A DNA stretch of 64,000 nt, from assembly GCA_028564925.1 (NCBI GenBank), contig CM053033.1, forward strand, positions 202,081,607 to 202,145,606. The letters are read 5' to 3'. The stretch comes from Lithobates sylvaticus (Eukaryota > Chordata > Amphibia > Anura > Ranidae). The translations under genes and the position numbers were made by a program. Positions 31,836-42,784 of the stretch are shown here, in pieces. The notes under the pieces are model-generated. The model saw only the letters and a list, made by a program, of their open reading frames with translations. It was not told the origin of the DNA and did not search any database. Each line of letters starts with the position of its first letter. Position 1 is the first letter of the stretch.

Positions 31836-33010
31836 GCCCCATACACACTATTAGATTTTCTGCAGATTTTTGTCTTCAGATTTACCAAAACCTTGTAGTG
31901 CAAGGGCCTGCAAGATTGCATACAAATTGAAACTCTTTAACCGCTTCAGCCCCGGACCAATTTGCAGCCAAAGGACCAGGCCCCTTTTTGCGATTCGGCA
32001 CTGCGTCGCTTTAACTGACAATTGCGCGGTCGTGCGATGTGGCTCCCAAACAAAATTGGCGTCCTTTTTTTCCCACAAATAGAGCTTTCTTCTTGGTGGT
32101 ATTTGATCGCCCCTGCGGTTTTTATTTTTTGCGCTATAAACAAAAATAGAGCGACAATTTTGAAAAAAAAATGCAATATTTTTTACTTTTTGCTATAATA
32201 AATATCCCCAAAAAATATATAAAAAAAACATGTTTTTTCCTCAGTTTAGGCCGATACGTATTCTTCTACATATTTTTGGTAAAAAAATAAAAATCGCAAT
32301 TAGCGATTATTGATTGGTTTGCGCAAAAGTTATAGTGTTTACAAAATAGGGGATAGTTTTATAGCATTTTTATTAATATTTTTTTTTTTTTTTATTAGTA
32401 ATGGCGGCGATCAGCGATTTTTATTGTGACTGCGACATTATGGCGGACACATCGGACATTTTTGGGACCATTGTCATTTATATAGAAATCAGTGCTATTT
32501 AAATAGCACTGATTCCTATGTAAATGACAGTGGCAGTGAAGGAGTTAACCACTAGGGGGCGGGGAGGGGCTAAGTGTGACGTGTTGTGTTTTTTTTTTTT
32601 TTTACAGTAGGGGGGGCGTGGCTGTATGTCTGATGTCACTGATCGGCTTTCCCGATGACAGGGAACAGCCGATCAGTGACAGGCAGTGTAGGAAGCGCGG
32701 GGAGAGGTTTGTTTACACAGACCATCTCCCCGTTCTTCAGCTCTGTGACCCGATCGCGGGACACCAGCGGCGATCGGGTCCGCCGGTGCCGCGGCCGCAG
32801 TCACAGAGCTCCCGACCGGGTCGGCGCGACCCGCGGCTGGGCTCTTAAAGGACCACGTACCAGTACGTGGTTTTGCCCAGCCGTGCCATTCTGCCGACGT
32901 ATGTCGGTGTGAGGCGGTCGGGAAGCGGTTAAGGTTTGACCTCATATTATATGGTTTTGATAAATCTGAAGACAAAAATCTGCAGAAAATCTAATAGTAT
33001 GTATGGGGTC
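31836..33010. mobile_element. Harbinger-like MITE split by a TTAA element
   Basis: TAA at 31833-31835 and 33011-33013. The ends agccccatacacactattag and ctaatagtatgtatggggtc are inverted, as are gcagatttttgtcttcagat and its partner. Without the inserted 31941-32928 element it would be about 190 bp. Confidence 0.8.
31941..32928 (-). mobile_element. piggyBac-like ~1 kb TTAA element, copy E, full length
   Basis: TTAA at 31937-31940 and 32929-32932. The ends are CCGCTTCAGCCCCGGACC and CGGTCGGGAAGCGG. It is close in sequence to copy B, with the shared phrase gcagccaaaggaccagg. No coding capacity was seen. Confidence 0.82.
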
Positions 33011-33013
33011 TAA

Positions 33014-33079
33014 GCCTTTTTGTGACACTACAACTTAAAATTCGGCATTTTTTGCTAGAAAATTACTTAGAACCCCCAA

Positions 33080-33111
<32 letters not shown>

Positions 33112-33237
33112 TTTTTTTTGGCAGAGACCCTAGAGAATAAAATAGCGACCGTTGCAATATTTTTATGTCACACTGTATTTGTGCAGCGGTCTTTCAAATG
33201 CAATTTTTTTTGGAAGAAATACACTTTCATGAAACAG
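33014..33237. other. Intergenic with a (TA)n run
   Basis: A short TA microsatellite lies at 33091-33110. Nothing else was recognised. Confidence 0.4.
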
Positions 33238-33240
33238 TAA

Positions 33241-33669
33241 GGCTGCTTTCACACTGGGGCGGTTTGCAGGCGCTATTGCGCTAAAAATAGCGCCTGCAAA
33301 CCGACCCGAAACAGCTGTTGCTGTGTCTCCAGTGTGAAAGCCCCGAGGGCTTTCACACTGGAGCGGTGCGCTAGCAGGACGGTAAAAAAAGTCCTGCTAG
33401 CAGCATCTTTGGAGCGGTGAAGGAGCGGTGTATTCACCACTCCTATACCGCTCCTACCCATTGAAATCAATGGGAGACTGCGGGGATACCGCCCGCAAAG
33501 CGCCGCTGCAGCGGCGCTTTGCGGAGGTTTAACCCTTTTTCGGCCGCTAGCGGGGGTTAAAACCACCCCGCTAGCGGCCGCATACCGCGGGTAAAACGAT
33601 GGTAAAGCAGCGCTAAATTAGCGCTGCTTTACCGTCGCCGCCCCGCACCGCCCCAGTGTGAAAGCAGCC
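33241..33669. mobile_element. Harbinger-like MITE (CTTTCACAC family), copy 2
   Basis: TAA at 33238-33240 and 33670-33672. The ends ggctgctttcacactggggc and gccccagtgtgaaagcagcc-like are inverted. GC-rich inner palindromes (gcgctaaattagcgc) match copy 1. Confidence 0.85.
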
Positions 33670-33672
33670 TAA

Positions 33673-34660
33673 AGGTAGCCCAATTTTTTTGTATAATGTG
33701 AAAGATGATGTTACACCGAGTAAATAGATACCAAACATTGCGCACACTCGTGGAATGGCGACAAATTACAGTACTTAAAAATCTCCATAGGCAACACTTT
33801 AAACATTTTTACTGTTTAGAGTTAGGCTGGGTTCACACCATTGTGAATTAGATGCGGTTTCCCTGCATCCAATTCACAATAGCAGGAGATTTTGATCAGC
33901 TCTCTATGGAGCCGGTTCACATATCTCTGATGCAAATTTGCACAGGGACCTTGTGCGTCTTTTGGTCTGTTTCAAAAAATTGTTGCGCATATACCGCATG
34001 ACATAAAAAAGTTGCAACGACCACCATTTTATTCTCTAGGGTGTCTGCTAAGAAAACATATATAATGTTTGATGGTTTTGAGTCATTTTCTAGCAAAAGT
34101 CTTTTACATGTAGGGGAGAAGTGTCAGAATAGGCCCGGTGTGGAAGTGGTTGAGGTTTTAGAAGCACTTTAATGCAGCACTAAAGGAAACAATACGGCTG
34201 AACGCGCAACGGCGTCTACAAATGGATAAAAAGACAAATAAAGTAGGAGGCGGTTGTGTCCGGAGCCGTCCATACATCTGCAGATTTTACACACGTAAAC
34301 GCAGAACGCGGACTTGTACCTGGGACTGACGTACGAACATCAGATATTCCTGGCAGGAAAAAAAGGGAGAGCGGTGTGCGTAGAACTTGCGGGCATTCAC
34401 GTGGACGCACAAATGCGTGTAAACATTCAGGGTCGGTGGTGTAGGTGCGGAAACGCTGATTTATTTTTGCTGATCTCTACGCAGCGCAGATTGGCGTGTC
34501 TGTGTGCACAAGCCCATTAAATACAATGGGCTGCATTTAGATCAGTAAAGAAAAAAAGCTTAATGCCCAATAACATGACGTATTTAGTCGTCCTGTGTTC
34601 CTTTAGTACAATTGTATTCGTCTAACCGCAGTATTCCGGTGTGCTGCGAATGGGCCGTAC
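33673..34660. other. Intergenic upstream of candidate promoter
   Basis: A single element end (ggctgggttcacaccattgtg) is at 33826. The remainder to 34660 shows no paired ends. GC content rises towards 34250-34660. No coding exon was identified. Confidence 0.4.
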
Positions 34661-34930
34661 ATGAAAAGCTCCATACTGGTCTATAACTGCCAGTCATCCC
34701 CATCCCCTCCGGTACACATACCCCTCAATCACACACCGATCCGGTACATAAGTACACCGGCCGTTACTCCGGGAGCTTCGGTAAGATTTCTGCTGTTGCT
34801 TGGCAACCCGAAAGGCGCCCTTCCCTACCAGAGCCAGGGCGGAAGTACGCCATGGATGGGCAGCGGCAGCCGAGGAAGTGAGGTCAGATAAGGTGTTCCT
34901 GATATAAAGCGTGCGCGGCCATGTTAAGTG
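34661..34930. promoter_or_regulatory. Candidate bidirectional promoter with RFX X-box
   Basis: The segment is CpG-rich relative to its surroundings. It carries GTTGCTTGGCAACC (34795-34808), which fits the inverted half-site pattern of RFX-bound X-boxes that drive ciliary genes. Candidate ETS sites (acttcc / ggaagt) lie at 34831-34880, and on the minus strand a TATA-like ctttatatc sits near 34905. Minus-strand CTCTG|GTAGGG near 34830 and plus-strand TTCG|GTAAGA at 34781 could be first-exon donors in the two directions. It lies upstream of B9D2 in the right orientation, about 7.7 kb from its first coding exon. That link is inference. Confidence 0.5.
34795..34808. promoter_or_regulatory. X-box (RFX binding site), candidate
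   Basis: GTTGC and GGCAAC form inverted half sites separated by two bases. RFX factors bind such X-boxes in promoters of ciliary genes, and the only gene recognised nearby is the ciliary B9D2. Confidence 0.55.
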
Positions 34931-35520
34931 AGGGCATGTGGACATATTGTATCTCATTGTCGTGTGAGGGTAGCTATCTAAAACGAAAAACAAACAAACA
35001 AAAAAAAAAACTGCATCCAGATAATTTATGTGGTGTGAGCATTAGGAATTAACGCTCCTGTCTGTCCACTATTATTCTACCCTTTCATAGTTGCCAACAT
35101 TGCAAAAAAGGGACACTTTTTTTGTCTGTAGGCAGAGTCTTGCTATAATTAGGGGGCTGGGCATTTGCTTGAAGGCGAGATGCTGCGAGAAAAGAAACAT
35201 GGGCATGGTTTATTTGGAAAATCAGGAGTGGCTCAAATAGGGTGGGGTGTGGTTAGAGTCTGAGATGAACGAGGAAGAAAAAAAGAAAGAATTAGAGATG
35301 GAAGGAGAAAGAAGGAAAGAAAGAGGGATGGAGGGACAGCAAGCCCAGATCCTACACCACAATAGAAATATGTGTATTCCAGAAAGTTTAGCAATCAGCA
35401 GATAAAGATACTCCAAACACCTGGTGTTGGTACTTCAATCATCACGGCGCCATAGTTGTTATGGTGTCAGGATGATTGAAGCGCATTATTTCTATTATTA
35501 CATTATAATATAACATGAAA
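34931..35520. other. Intergenic, purine-rich stretch
   Basis: 35270-35340 is almost pure purine on the plus strand (gaaagaagg-type words). A fragment resembling the GGGACACTTTTT repeats is at 35089-35120. No gene was found. Confidence 0.45.
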
Positions 35521-36715
35521 TAGTTCAACTCACCATAATGCAGAATCAGGAGCCCTGAGTGTATCACTTGCCACATCGCCTGCCACCAGATGCCATCAGG
35601 CGTCCCCAGCAAAGTCTCTCTTTACATCAGGTGCTCCCAGCGGTGTCCCTCCTTACATCAGATGCCCCAAGCAGAGTCCCTCCTTACATCAGGTGCCCCC
35701 AGCAGAGTCTCTCCTTACATCAGGTGCTCCCAGCGGTGTCCCTCCTTACATCAGATGCCCCAAGCAGAGTCCCTCCTTACATCAGGTGCCCCCAGCAGAG
35801 TCTCTCCTTACATCAGGTGCTCCCAGCGGTGTCCCTTCTTACATCAGATGCCCCAAGCAGAGTCCCTCCTTACATCAGGTGCCCCCAGCAGAGTCTCCCC
35901 TTACATCAGGTGCCCCAGCGGAGTCCCTCCTTACATCAGGTGCTCCCAGCGAAGTCCCTCCTTACATCAGATGCCCCAAGCAGAGTCCCTCCTTACATCA
36001 GGTGCCCCCAGCAGAGTCCCTTCTTACATCAGGTGCCCCCAGCAGAGTCCCTCCTTACATCAGGTGTCCCCAGCAGAGTCTCTCCTTACATCAGGTTCCC
36101 CACAGCGGAGTCCCTCCTTACATCAGGTGTCCCCAGCGGAGTCCCTCCTTACATCAGGTGTCCCCAGCGGAAGTCCCTCCTTACATCAGGTGTCCCCAGT
36201 GGAGTCCCTCCTTACATCAGGTGTCCCCAGTGGAGTCCCTCCTTACATCAGGTGTCCCCCGTGGAGTCACTCCTTACATCAGGTGTCCCCCGTGGAGACA
36301 CTCCTTACATCAGGTGCCCCCAACGGAGTCTCTCCTTACTACAGGTGTCCCCAGCGGAGTCTCTCCTTACATCAGATGCCCCCAGCAGAGTCTCTCCTTA
36401 CATCAGGTGCCACCAGCGGAGTCCCTCCTTACATCAGGTGTCCCCAGTAGAGTCCCTCCTTACATCAGGTGTCCCCAGCTGAATCTCTCCTTACATCAGG
36501 TGTCCCCAGCAGAGTCTCTCCTTACATCGGGTGTCCTCAGCAGAGTCTCTCCTTACATCAGGTGCCACCAGCGGAGTCCCTCCTTACATCAGGTGTCCCC
36601 AGCCAGCGGTGTCCCTCCTTACATCAGGTGCCACCAGTGGAGTCCCTCCTCACATCAGGTGTCCCCAGCGGAGTCCCTCCTTACATCAGGTGCCCCCATT
36701 CATCTCACCACACTA
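35521..36715 (+). repeat. 31-bp minisatellite, about 36 units
   Basis: The unit is about tccctccttacatcaggtgc plus ccccagcagag. It grows out of the seed sequence also present at 31656-31803. Because 31 is not a multiple of three and the unit has no stops in any plus-strand frame, three overlapping frames of up to 356 codons stay open. They encode a 31-residue repeat of no known family and have no promoter, introns or homolog that I recognise, so they are not called as genes. Confidence 0.95.
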
Positions 36716-36924
36716 ACCACTCTAACCACACACCCTTTAAGCCACGCCCAATGTTTAGTTTAGACCATGCCACATTTTTCGCCGATGCGTGCTGCGTGCT
36801 GCATTTTTCCACCCCCGCTACACCACGCCTACAAATCAATGCCCCCATCCCCTAATTATAATAAGACTCCACCTACAGACAAAAAAAGTGTCCCTATACA
36901 TTTTTTTGAGACTGTTGACAACTA

Positions 36925-37152
36925 TGCCACACCCTCTCTCTCACCCCCACCCCTCTTTCATACTAATCATCTTTCTCCTCCCACTCTCGCTCTCTCACCT
37001 CCCTCTTTTTCCCTCTCTTACCTTATTTCTCTCTCTTACACACCTTTCTTTCTTTTTTTCTTTCTTTCTTTCTCTCACCCCCTTATTTTCTATCTCTCAC
37101 CCCTCCTCTCTCTCTCACCCCCACTTTCTCTCTCTGCCCCCCTCCCCCCCGC
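36925..37152. repeat. Long polypyrimidine tract
   Basis: More than 200 bp of mostly C/T with CTCTCT and TTTCTTTCTTTC runs, a classic potential triplex (H-DNA) former. Confidence 0.85.
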
Positions 37153-37580
37153 TCTATTTAATTTATTTTGTTTTAATAAAAAAAAACACAGATGTGAGTG
37201 CTTTGTTTGCCCACACAGGGATGCACAGGTGTTCTGTGCATCCTCATGCAGGACATCCTATTCATATCAATTAGGATGCAGCAGCTGCACGGACCCAGTC
37301 GCTGCTCCCAATGTGACAGCTGTGTGGGTGCACGGCCCCCCAATGCACACTGTCTGCATTCAAGGCTGTGATTCAAGACGCAGCTATCTAATTGTGAGCA
37401 GTGGCTGTGTTCCTGCAGAACTCATATGTGAGAAGCCTCTGATTGAAGCAGCCATTCCCTGACTGTGCTGCATAATAGTTCCAGAGCAACGAACATGCAA
37501 TGAGTGATTGTTCCAGGGCTAGTTTACAGCGCAAAATTCAGGAATGGATTCTTCCGGAAGAGCCAATTTTTTTTCTTTAA
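37153..37580. other. Unidentified dispersed-repeat-like sequence
   Basis: Ends with gacaggttctctttaa, a phrase typical of a MITE terminus, but its partner was not found. The frames here look accidental. Confidence 0.35.
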
Positions 37581-37599
37581 TGACAGGTTCTCTTTAATT

Positions 37600-38230
37600 C
37601 TATGTGCTGTACAATAGCGTAATGAACAATCAAATTAGGGGGGAAAAGGCACACATGCTGATTTATGGTAATTGGTTTGGATCATTCTCTGTTCTCAGTC
37701 CCAAAGAAAGAAGAAACGAGTCATTGGTAAGACTTACCTAATCACCTGATTCATATTTTACCCAAATCAATTCATAAATTTACAGTAAATCCACAGGAAT
37801 CCGCTGCAGGACATCCTCTTCATGCTCGCCGCGCATGCTGAGAAATATATTTCTAATTAATTGTAATCACTCAACTGTTTAAATGGGCTCGCTATACGGC
37901 CTGCAGTAACACTGCCCGGCGTCTTATCTCCCCGCCATGCCCAAATCCTATTATTTCTGCCGAGCTGAGCTCACTGCTAGAGTGAAAATCCTTCATTTAG
38001 AGGGAATTCTGAGGAATTGAAGAACTCAATTGAAGCCTTTATTATTTTTTGCGAAAAAAAAAAAAAACCATACCAGCCCCGACTCTCGAGGGGAAATAAA
38101 AAATTGACATTTACATATACTTAAAGGGGGATTTCAATTTTAATAAAAAAAACTGTAAAATATTGTAAATATTCTTCATTCCCTGTACTACTGCTGCAGG
38201 AAACTGGGAGCCAAAGCAGAAGTGAGAATA
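37600..38230. other. Single-copy-looking, possible conserved non-coding DNA
   Basis: No transposon ends or tandem units are visible. Homeodomain-type cores (taattaattg, attaattg) cluster at 37850-37870, and base use is balanced unlike neighbouring repeats. No coding exon is apparent. Confidence 0.35.
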
Positions 38231-38234
38231 TTAA

Positions 38235-39162
38235 CCACTTCAGCGCCGGAAGGATTTACCCCCTTCCTGACCAGAGCACTTTTTGCGATTCGGCACTGCG
38301 TCACTTTAACTGACAATTGCGCGGTCGTGCGACGTGGCTCCCAAACAAAATTGACGTCCTTTTTTTACCATAAATAGAGCTTTCTTTTGGTGGTATTTGA
38401 TCACCTCTGCGGTTTCAATTTTTTGCGCTATAAACAAAAAAAGAGCGAAAATTTTGAAAAAAAACGCATTATTTTTTACTATAATAAATATATAAAAAAA
38501 AACATTTTTTTTCTCAGTTTAGGCCTATACGTATTTTTCTACATATTTTTGGTAAAAAAAAAAAATCGTAATAAGCGTTTATTGATTTGGTTTGCGCAAA
38601 AGTTATAGCGTATACAAAATAGTTTTATGACATTTTTATTAATAATCTTTTTTTACTAATGGCGGAGATCAGCGATTTTTATCGTGACTGCGACATTATT
38701 GCGGACACATCGGACAATTTTGACACATTTTTGGGACCATTGGCATTAATACAGCGATCAATGCTATAAAATTGCATTGATTACTGTAACAATGTCACTG
38801 GCAGTGAAGGGGTTAACCACTGGGGGCGGGGGAGGGGTTAAGTGTGTCCTGGGGGAGTGTTTCTAACTGTCTGGGGGATGGGCTGTGTGTGACACGACAC
38901 TGATCGCTGCTCCCGATGACAGTCACTAGGCAGAACAGGGAGATGCTGTTTACATCGGCATCTCCCTGTTCTTCAGCTCCGTGACACGATCGCGGTATCC
39001 CAGCGGCGAGCGAGTATGCGTGTCCTGCAGGCATGGTCACGGAGCTCGCAGCAGGCGCACGTGCGTGCACGATGGGAACTTCAAAGTAACGTACGGGTAC
39101 GTTACTTTGCCCAGCCGTGCCATGCTGCCGACGTATATTTGCTGACAGCGGTCGGCAAGTGA
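38235..39162 (-). mobile_element. piggyBac-like ~1 kb TTAA element, copy F, full length
   Basis: TTAA at 38231-38234 and 39163-39166. The ends are CCACTTCAGCGCCGG and GCGGTCGGCAAGTGA. The conserved phrases (caattgcgcggtcgtgcg, gcctatacgtatttttctac) are present. No transposase frame is present. Confidence 0.8.
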
Positions 39163-39191
39163 TTAAAGCGCACCATCAATCTTTTCGTTAA

Positions 39192-39590
39192 AGTGGTTGT
39201 GAACACTTACATGTACTCAGGGAAGTGACTGGCCTCAGCTGATACACAGAGATGAAACAAATCATCCTACTGTACTTTTTATCTGCAATCTTCTCTACTC
39301 TACAGCCATGTAAAGTCCAGAATTTACACAGCATTTCTGAACTTTAGACAACAGTGGGCAGGGATCTGAGGTCACAATGCACAGCATAGATCAGGGAGCT
39401 TAGTGTAATCTTAAATCTGAGTGGAGGGAAAGTATATACCCCCCCTTACATAGTTTCATAGGGAAACACGAACAGCTGAGGCTGCCAGTCAACTGCTGTG
39501 CGCTGGGGTGTTGGTATAAGCATAAAAGTCGTTCTCTGATTGGATGTGGTGGAGGTTGTGACCTCACCACCCCGCCTCTCCACCTAGTCA
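39192..39590 (+). mobile_element. TTAA-type MITE, right end uncertain
   Basis: The left end agtggttgtgaacac follows TTAA 39188-39191, as in four other copies. A matching right terminus was not located before the LTR at 39599. Confidence 0.4.
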
Positions 39591-39598
39591 AAAATAGA

Positions 39599-40999
39599 TG
39601 TAACCCCCGTTTCTAAAATTGGGGCTATAGTATACATTTTTTGGCTGAGCTGTAAAAAGCTCAGATTTGATTGTATATTTGGTTCTGTTCTAAACTTGGC
39701 TGAGTTGTGCATTTCCCACTGTTGCCAGTAGATGTCGCTGGTACCACAGGACAGTGTCAGAATTACAACTAGGCTTAGCTGTAATGAATATTCTTTTTCT
39801 GGTAACAGTCCAGTAGGAGGTGCCTGGCCACTGTGCATTCTGGGAAGGGGTATTTATTGGACAGATGCCATGTGCTCTGATCATTTGTTACCTTGGGGCA
39901 CTTCTGGCCCAAGGATGTGCTGCTGCATATTCTGCAAGTAGGCCCAGAAGCCTGTCTGGGGCCTACTAATCCTGAGGTGGTCCTTATGCGGCGTACACAC
40001 GGTCGGAATTTCCGATGGAAACAGTCCGATTGGAGCTTTTCATCGGATGTGTATGCCCAACGGTCTTTTTCTGTCGGAATTTCCGACGGACTTTGAATTG
40101 AGAACCTGTTCTCAATTTTTCCGACGGAAAACCTTACTATCGGATTTTCCGATCGTGTGTATGCAATTCCGACACGCAAAATTGCGACGCATGCTCGGAA
40201 ATAATTTGACGCATGCTCGGAAGCATTAAACTTCCCTTTTATAGTGCTGTCGAACGTGTTTTATGCCGCTGTGTTATTGACCGTCGGAATTCGGTGTGAT
40301 CGTGTGTAGGCAACACAGCTTGAGCGGAAAAACCGTCAGAGTTTTTTCCGACGAGAATTCCGATCGTGTGTACGCGGCATTAGACTGTCTTGCCTGTGTG
40401 GAAGAAGCCAAGCCAAGGAGATCCATAGGAGGACCCTTGCTGGAGAGAGCCAGGATGAAGGCTGGTGGCTGGTCTCTCAGGAGGGCCTGGTGACTCGTTT
40501 GGAGGACGCACCTACATCTAAACTACCCTTAAAGTACCGCCGGGTCGGCTTAAAGGTTCTTGTACTGTCAAGCTGTTCTACAATTTAAACACAGTAACTA
40601 GCTCCTGGCTGCTAAGTCTGTGAGAGACTTATCCAAGTGTTCTGCTGGCTGCTAAGTCTGTGAGAGAGACTTTTCCAGACATTCTACTGGTTGCTAGGTC
40701 TGTGTGAGAGACCTATTCAAGTATCCAAGATCTTCTAAAAGAAAGCTGTTTTGCCTTTGGATTCAATGAGTCTGTAAGTGATCTGCTAAAAAGGGTATCT
40801 GAAACCTCCCCTAACCCTCTTTCCTACAACCTTTCTCAAGTTCTTATTAAAGCATTGAAATATACCTAAAGTGACTGGCGCCTAAATTCTGTTCTAACCT
40901 CCAATTATAGCAATGGATTCAGCCCTGGGATGAATGTAAGCTCGCTCCCTGCCTCTGGAGGTACCTTTCTGCTCCCAGTAGACCCAGGGAGGCGCTACA
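39599..40999 (+). mobile_element. Solo LTR of an LTR retroelement, interrupted by a MITE
   Basis: It begins TGTAACCCCC and ends GGCGCTACA, flanked by the 4-bp duplication TAGA (39595-39598, 41000-41003). An ATTAAA signal lies near 40847. About 1.0 kb remains after removing the 393-bp Harbinger-like insertion at 39987-40379. A ~50-bp unit (ctgctaagtctgtgagagac) is tandemly tripled at 40595-40720. There is no internal coding region beside it, so it is a recombination relic, fairly old because a younger MITE has entered. The family (Gypsy or ERV1-like) is not settled. Confidence 0.7.
39987..40379. mobile_element. Harbinger-like MITE (TGCGGCGTACACACGGTCGG family)
   Basis: TTA at 39984-39986 and 40380-40382 flanks tgcggcgtacacacggtcgg and its complement. 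Subterminal aatttccgat and atcggaaa words repeat. It is inserted in the LTR. Relatives lie at 61060-61467 and 61697-62132. Confidence 0.9.
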
Positions 41000-41131
41000 T
41001 AGAGAACTTTTTTAAAAAAAATTGTTCATGTATAATCCAACATATCAGGACAATAGTTTGATGGTTACATTGTGTAGTAAATGTAGCAAAGTCCTGGGCC
41101 ACTTGAGGCCTAATGGTGTCCTCCAGATTTA

Positions 41132-41531
41132 GGCTGCATTCACACCTGAGCGTAGCGGAACGAGCGTTTTTACCGGCGGTTTTACCGACGTTTTGTCGCG
41201 CGAATACCGTCGTTTTTTGCACATTTGCATACGGCGTAACAGGCGTTTTTCAACTTCGGCGTTTTTCTTGATAGCCAATAGGAAAAATGATCATCACTGT
41301 CATCATTTGTTGCTATGTTCTATGGGGATACAAACGCCCAAATCAGCCCGATTCGCGCGACAAAAAAGGGTCCGGAACTTGTTTGAGCTTCAGGCGTTCG
41401 GCTTCAGGCGACATGGAGTGGAGATGTGAACCATCTCCATAGAGAATAATGTATTTTATCCCCTCGTACGTTTTGTAGCTTAAGGCGTAGGGCGGCTTAG
41501 GGCGACAAAACGCTCAGGTGTGAATGCAGCC
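41132..41531. mobile_element. Harbinger-like MITE, 400 bp
   Basis: TTA at 41129-41131 and 41532-41534. The ends ggctgcattcacacctgagc and the complement match the element at 19451-19749. Confidence 0.9.
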
Positions 41532-41583
41532 TTAGGGACAGCTGACATACTTCTTTGTAGAGTGTGTTTCAAGGTATTGTGGA

Positions 41584-42784
41584 TGTATTGCAAGATGAAA
41601 AGGGTTGGCGCCAGACACTTTTTGAATGCAAAGAGATTTATTGTCTCTTAAACAGAACTGTGGGAGAGAGGGTTAGGGCCAGGACACCCTTAGGTAGATG
41701 CAATTGGCAGACTCAAAGACTTTTATAGGCAGACAGCTATACAGGTGAAGGCGTTCCGCTGGACACCACTTCTGTATAGGTAGGACGCTGTCTCCTAAGG
41801 CAACAGTCTTGTAGATGTTACTAACTAATAGTATCCAACTATTTGCAGCTCAAACAGTTCACCGCTTACCCCACAATCACTCACTGTGGTTCTTCACTCA
41901 ATGAGCTCCCAGTCTCTCTCACTAGACTTCAGATCCAATAGCCACTGGATCCCCTGAGCTCTTCCACTGTTAGCACTCGGTATCTTCCTCAAGCGTCACC
42001 CTCGCCTCCCTGCTGGGTCCCTGGTTTGGCACTCACAGATACTCTTCAAGCTTCACCCCCGCTGACACGCTAGGTCCCTGGCTTGGCACTCACTGATGCT
42101 CTGCAAGCGTCACCTCTGCTGTCCCGCTCGGTCCCTGACTTTGCACTTGCTGAATTTTTCCCAATTCTTCTCCGTCCCCAGCTGCCAAGAAGTCTGCTCT
42201 GGTACTGGCCTCAGCTTACTCACAGTGGTCTCCGGTAACAAGGTGGATGGTCCCGTAGTGGCGACAACTTCCCCTTTACCTCCGACCACAACTGGTTCCC
42301 CAGCCGGCGGAACCGTTACTTCTGGTTGGATTACAAGCCAGCAGTCCCAACCCTACGCTGCTCTCCTGCTTCTGGATAGGCCCTCAGACAGTCTAGCAGC
42401 CAGATGTCCCCGGGATAGGCCAAAGGCTTACGACCTAGAAGCCCCGGGGCAACATAACACACGTCCACCCAGACAGCCGTCCAGGTGGCACAGCACCCTC
42501 ATCACCTGACTCCACCCAAATAAATAGGCTCTCCCAGCAGGTCAAGTGACCCAAGAAAATCCCTGCCCATTGGCTGAGACACCCCATTCATAAATATTCT
42601 GTCCTTGCTATGCCCTTGTCTTATCCAATGTCACCAGCTACCAGGCCACCTAGTGACAGGAGAGAGAAGTGCAGCAATTCTAGAATTAGGGGGAAATCAA
42701 TTGATCGCCTAACAATTAGCAAAGACAACTATTGCCTGGCAACTACATTTAATAGCAGCCCTGCCTAAACATCAGGGTGCTACA
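41584..42784 (-). mobile_element. LTR remnant in reverse orientation
   Basis: On the minus strand it begins TGTAGCACCC and ends TTGCAATACA. AATAAA (plus-strand tttatt at about 41638) stands roughly 50 bp before the end, as in retroelement LTRs. Three ~70-bp tandem units (ggtccctggcttggcactca) occupy about 41960-42160. No matching target duplication or internal region was found. The family is unassigned, and it differs from the LTR at 39599. Confidence 0.6.

Noticed and set aside
35559-36763. Three overlapping open frames of 286 to 356 codons
   Set aside because: They result from a 31-bp repeat without stop codons in any plus frame. There are no recognised domains, and the same peptides appear out of phase in each frame.
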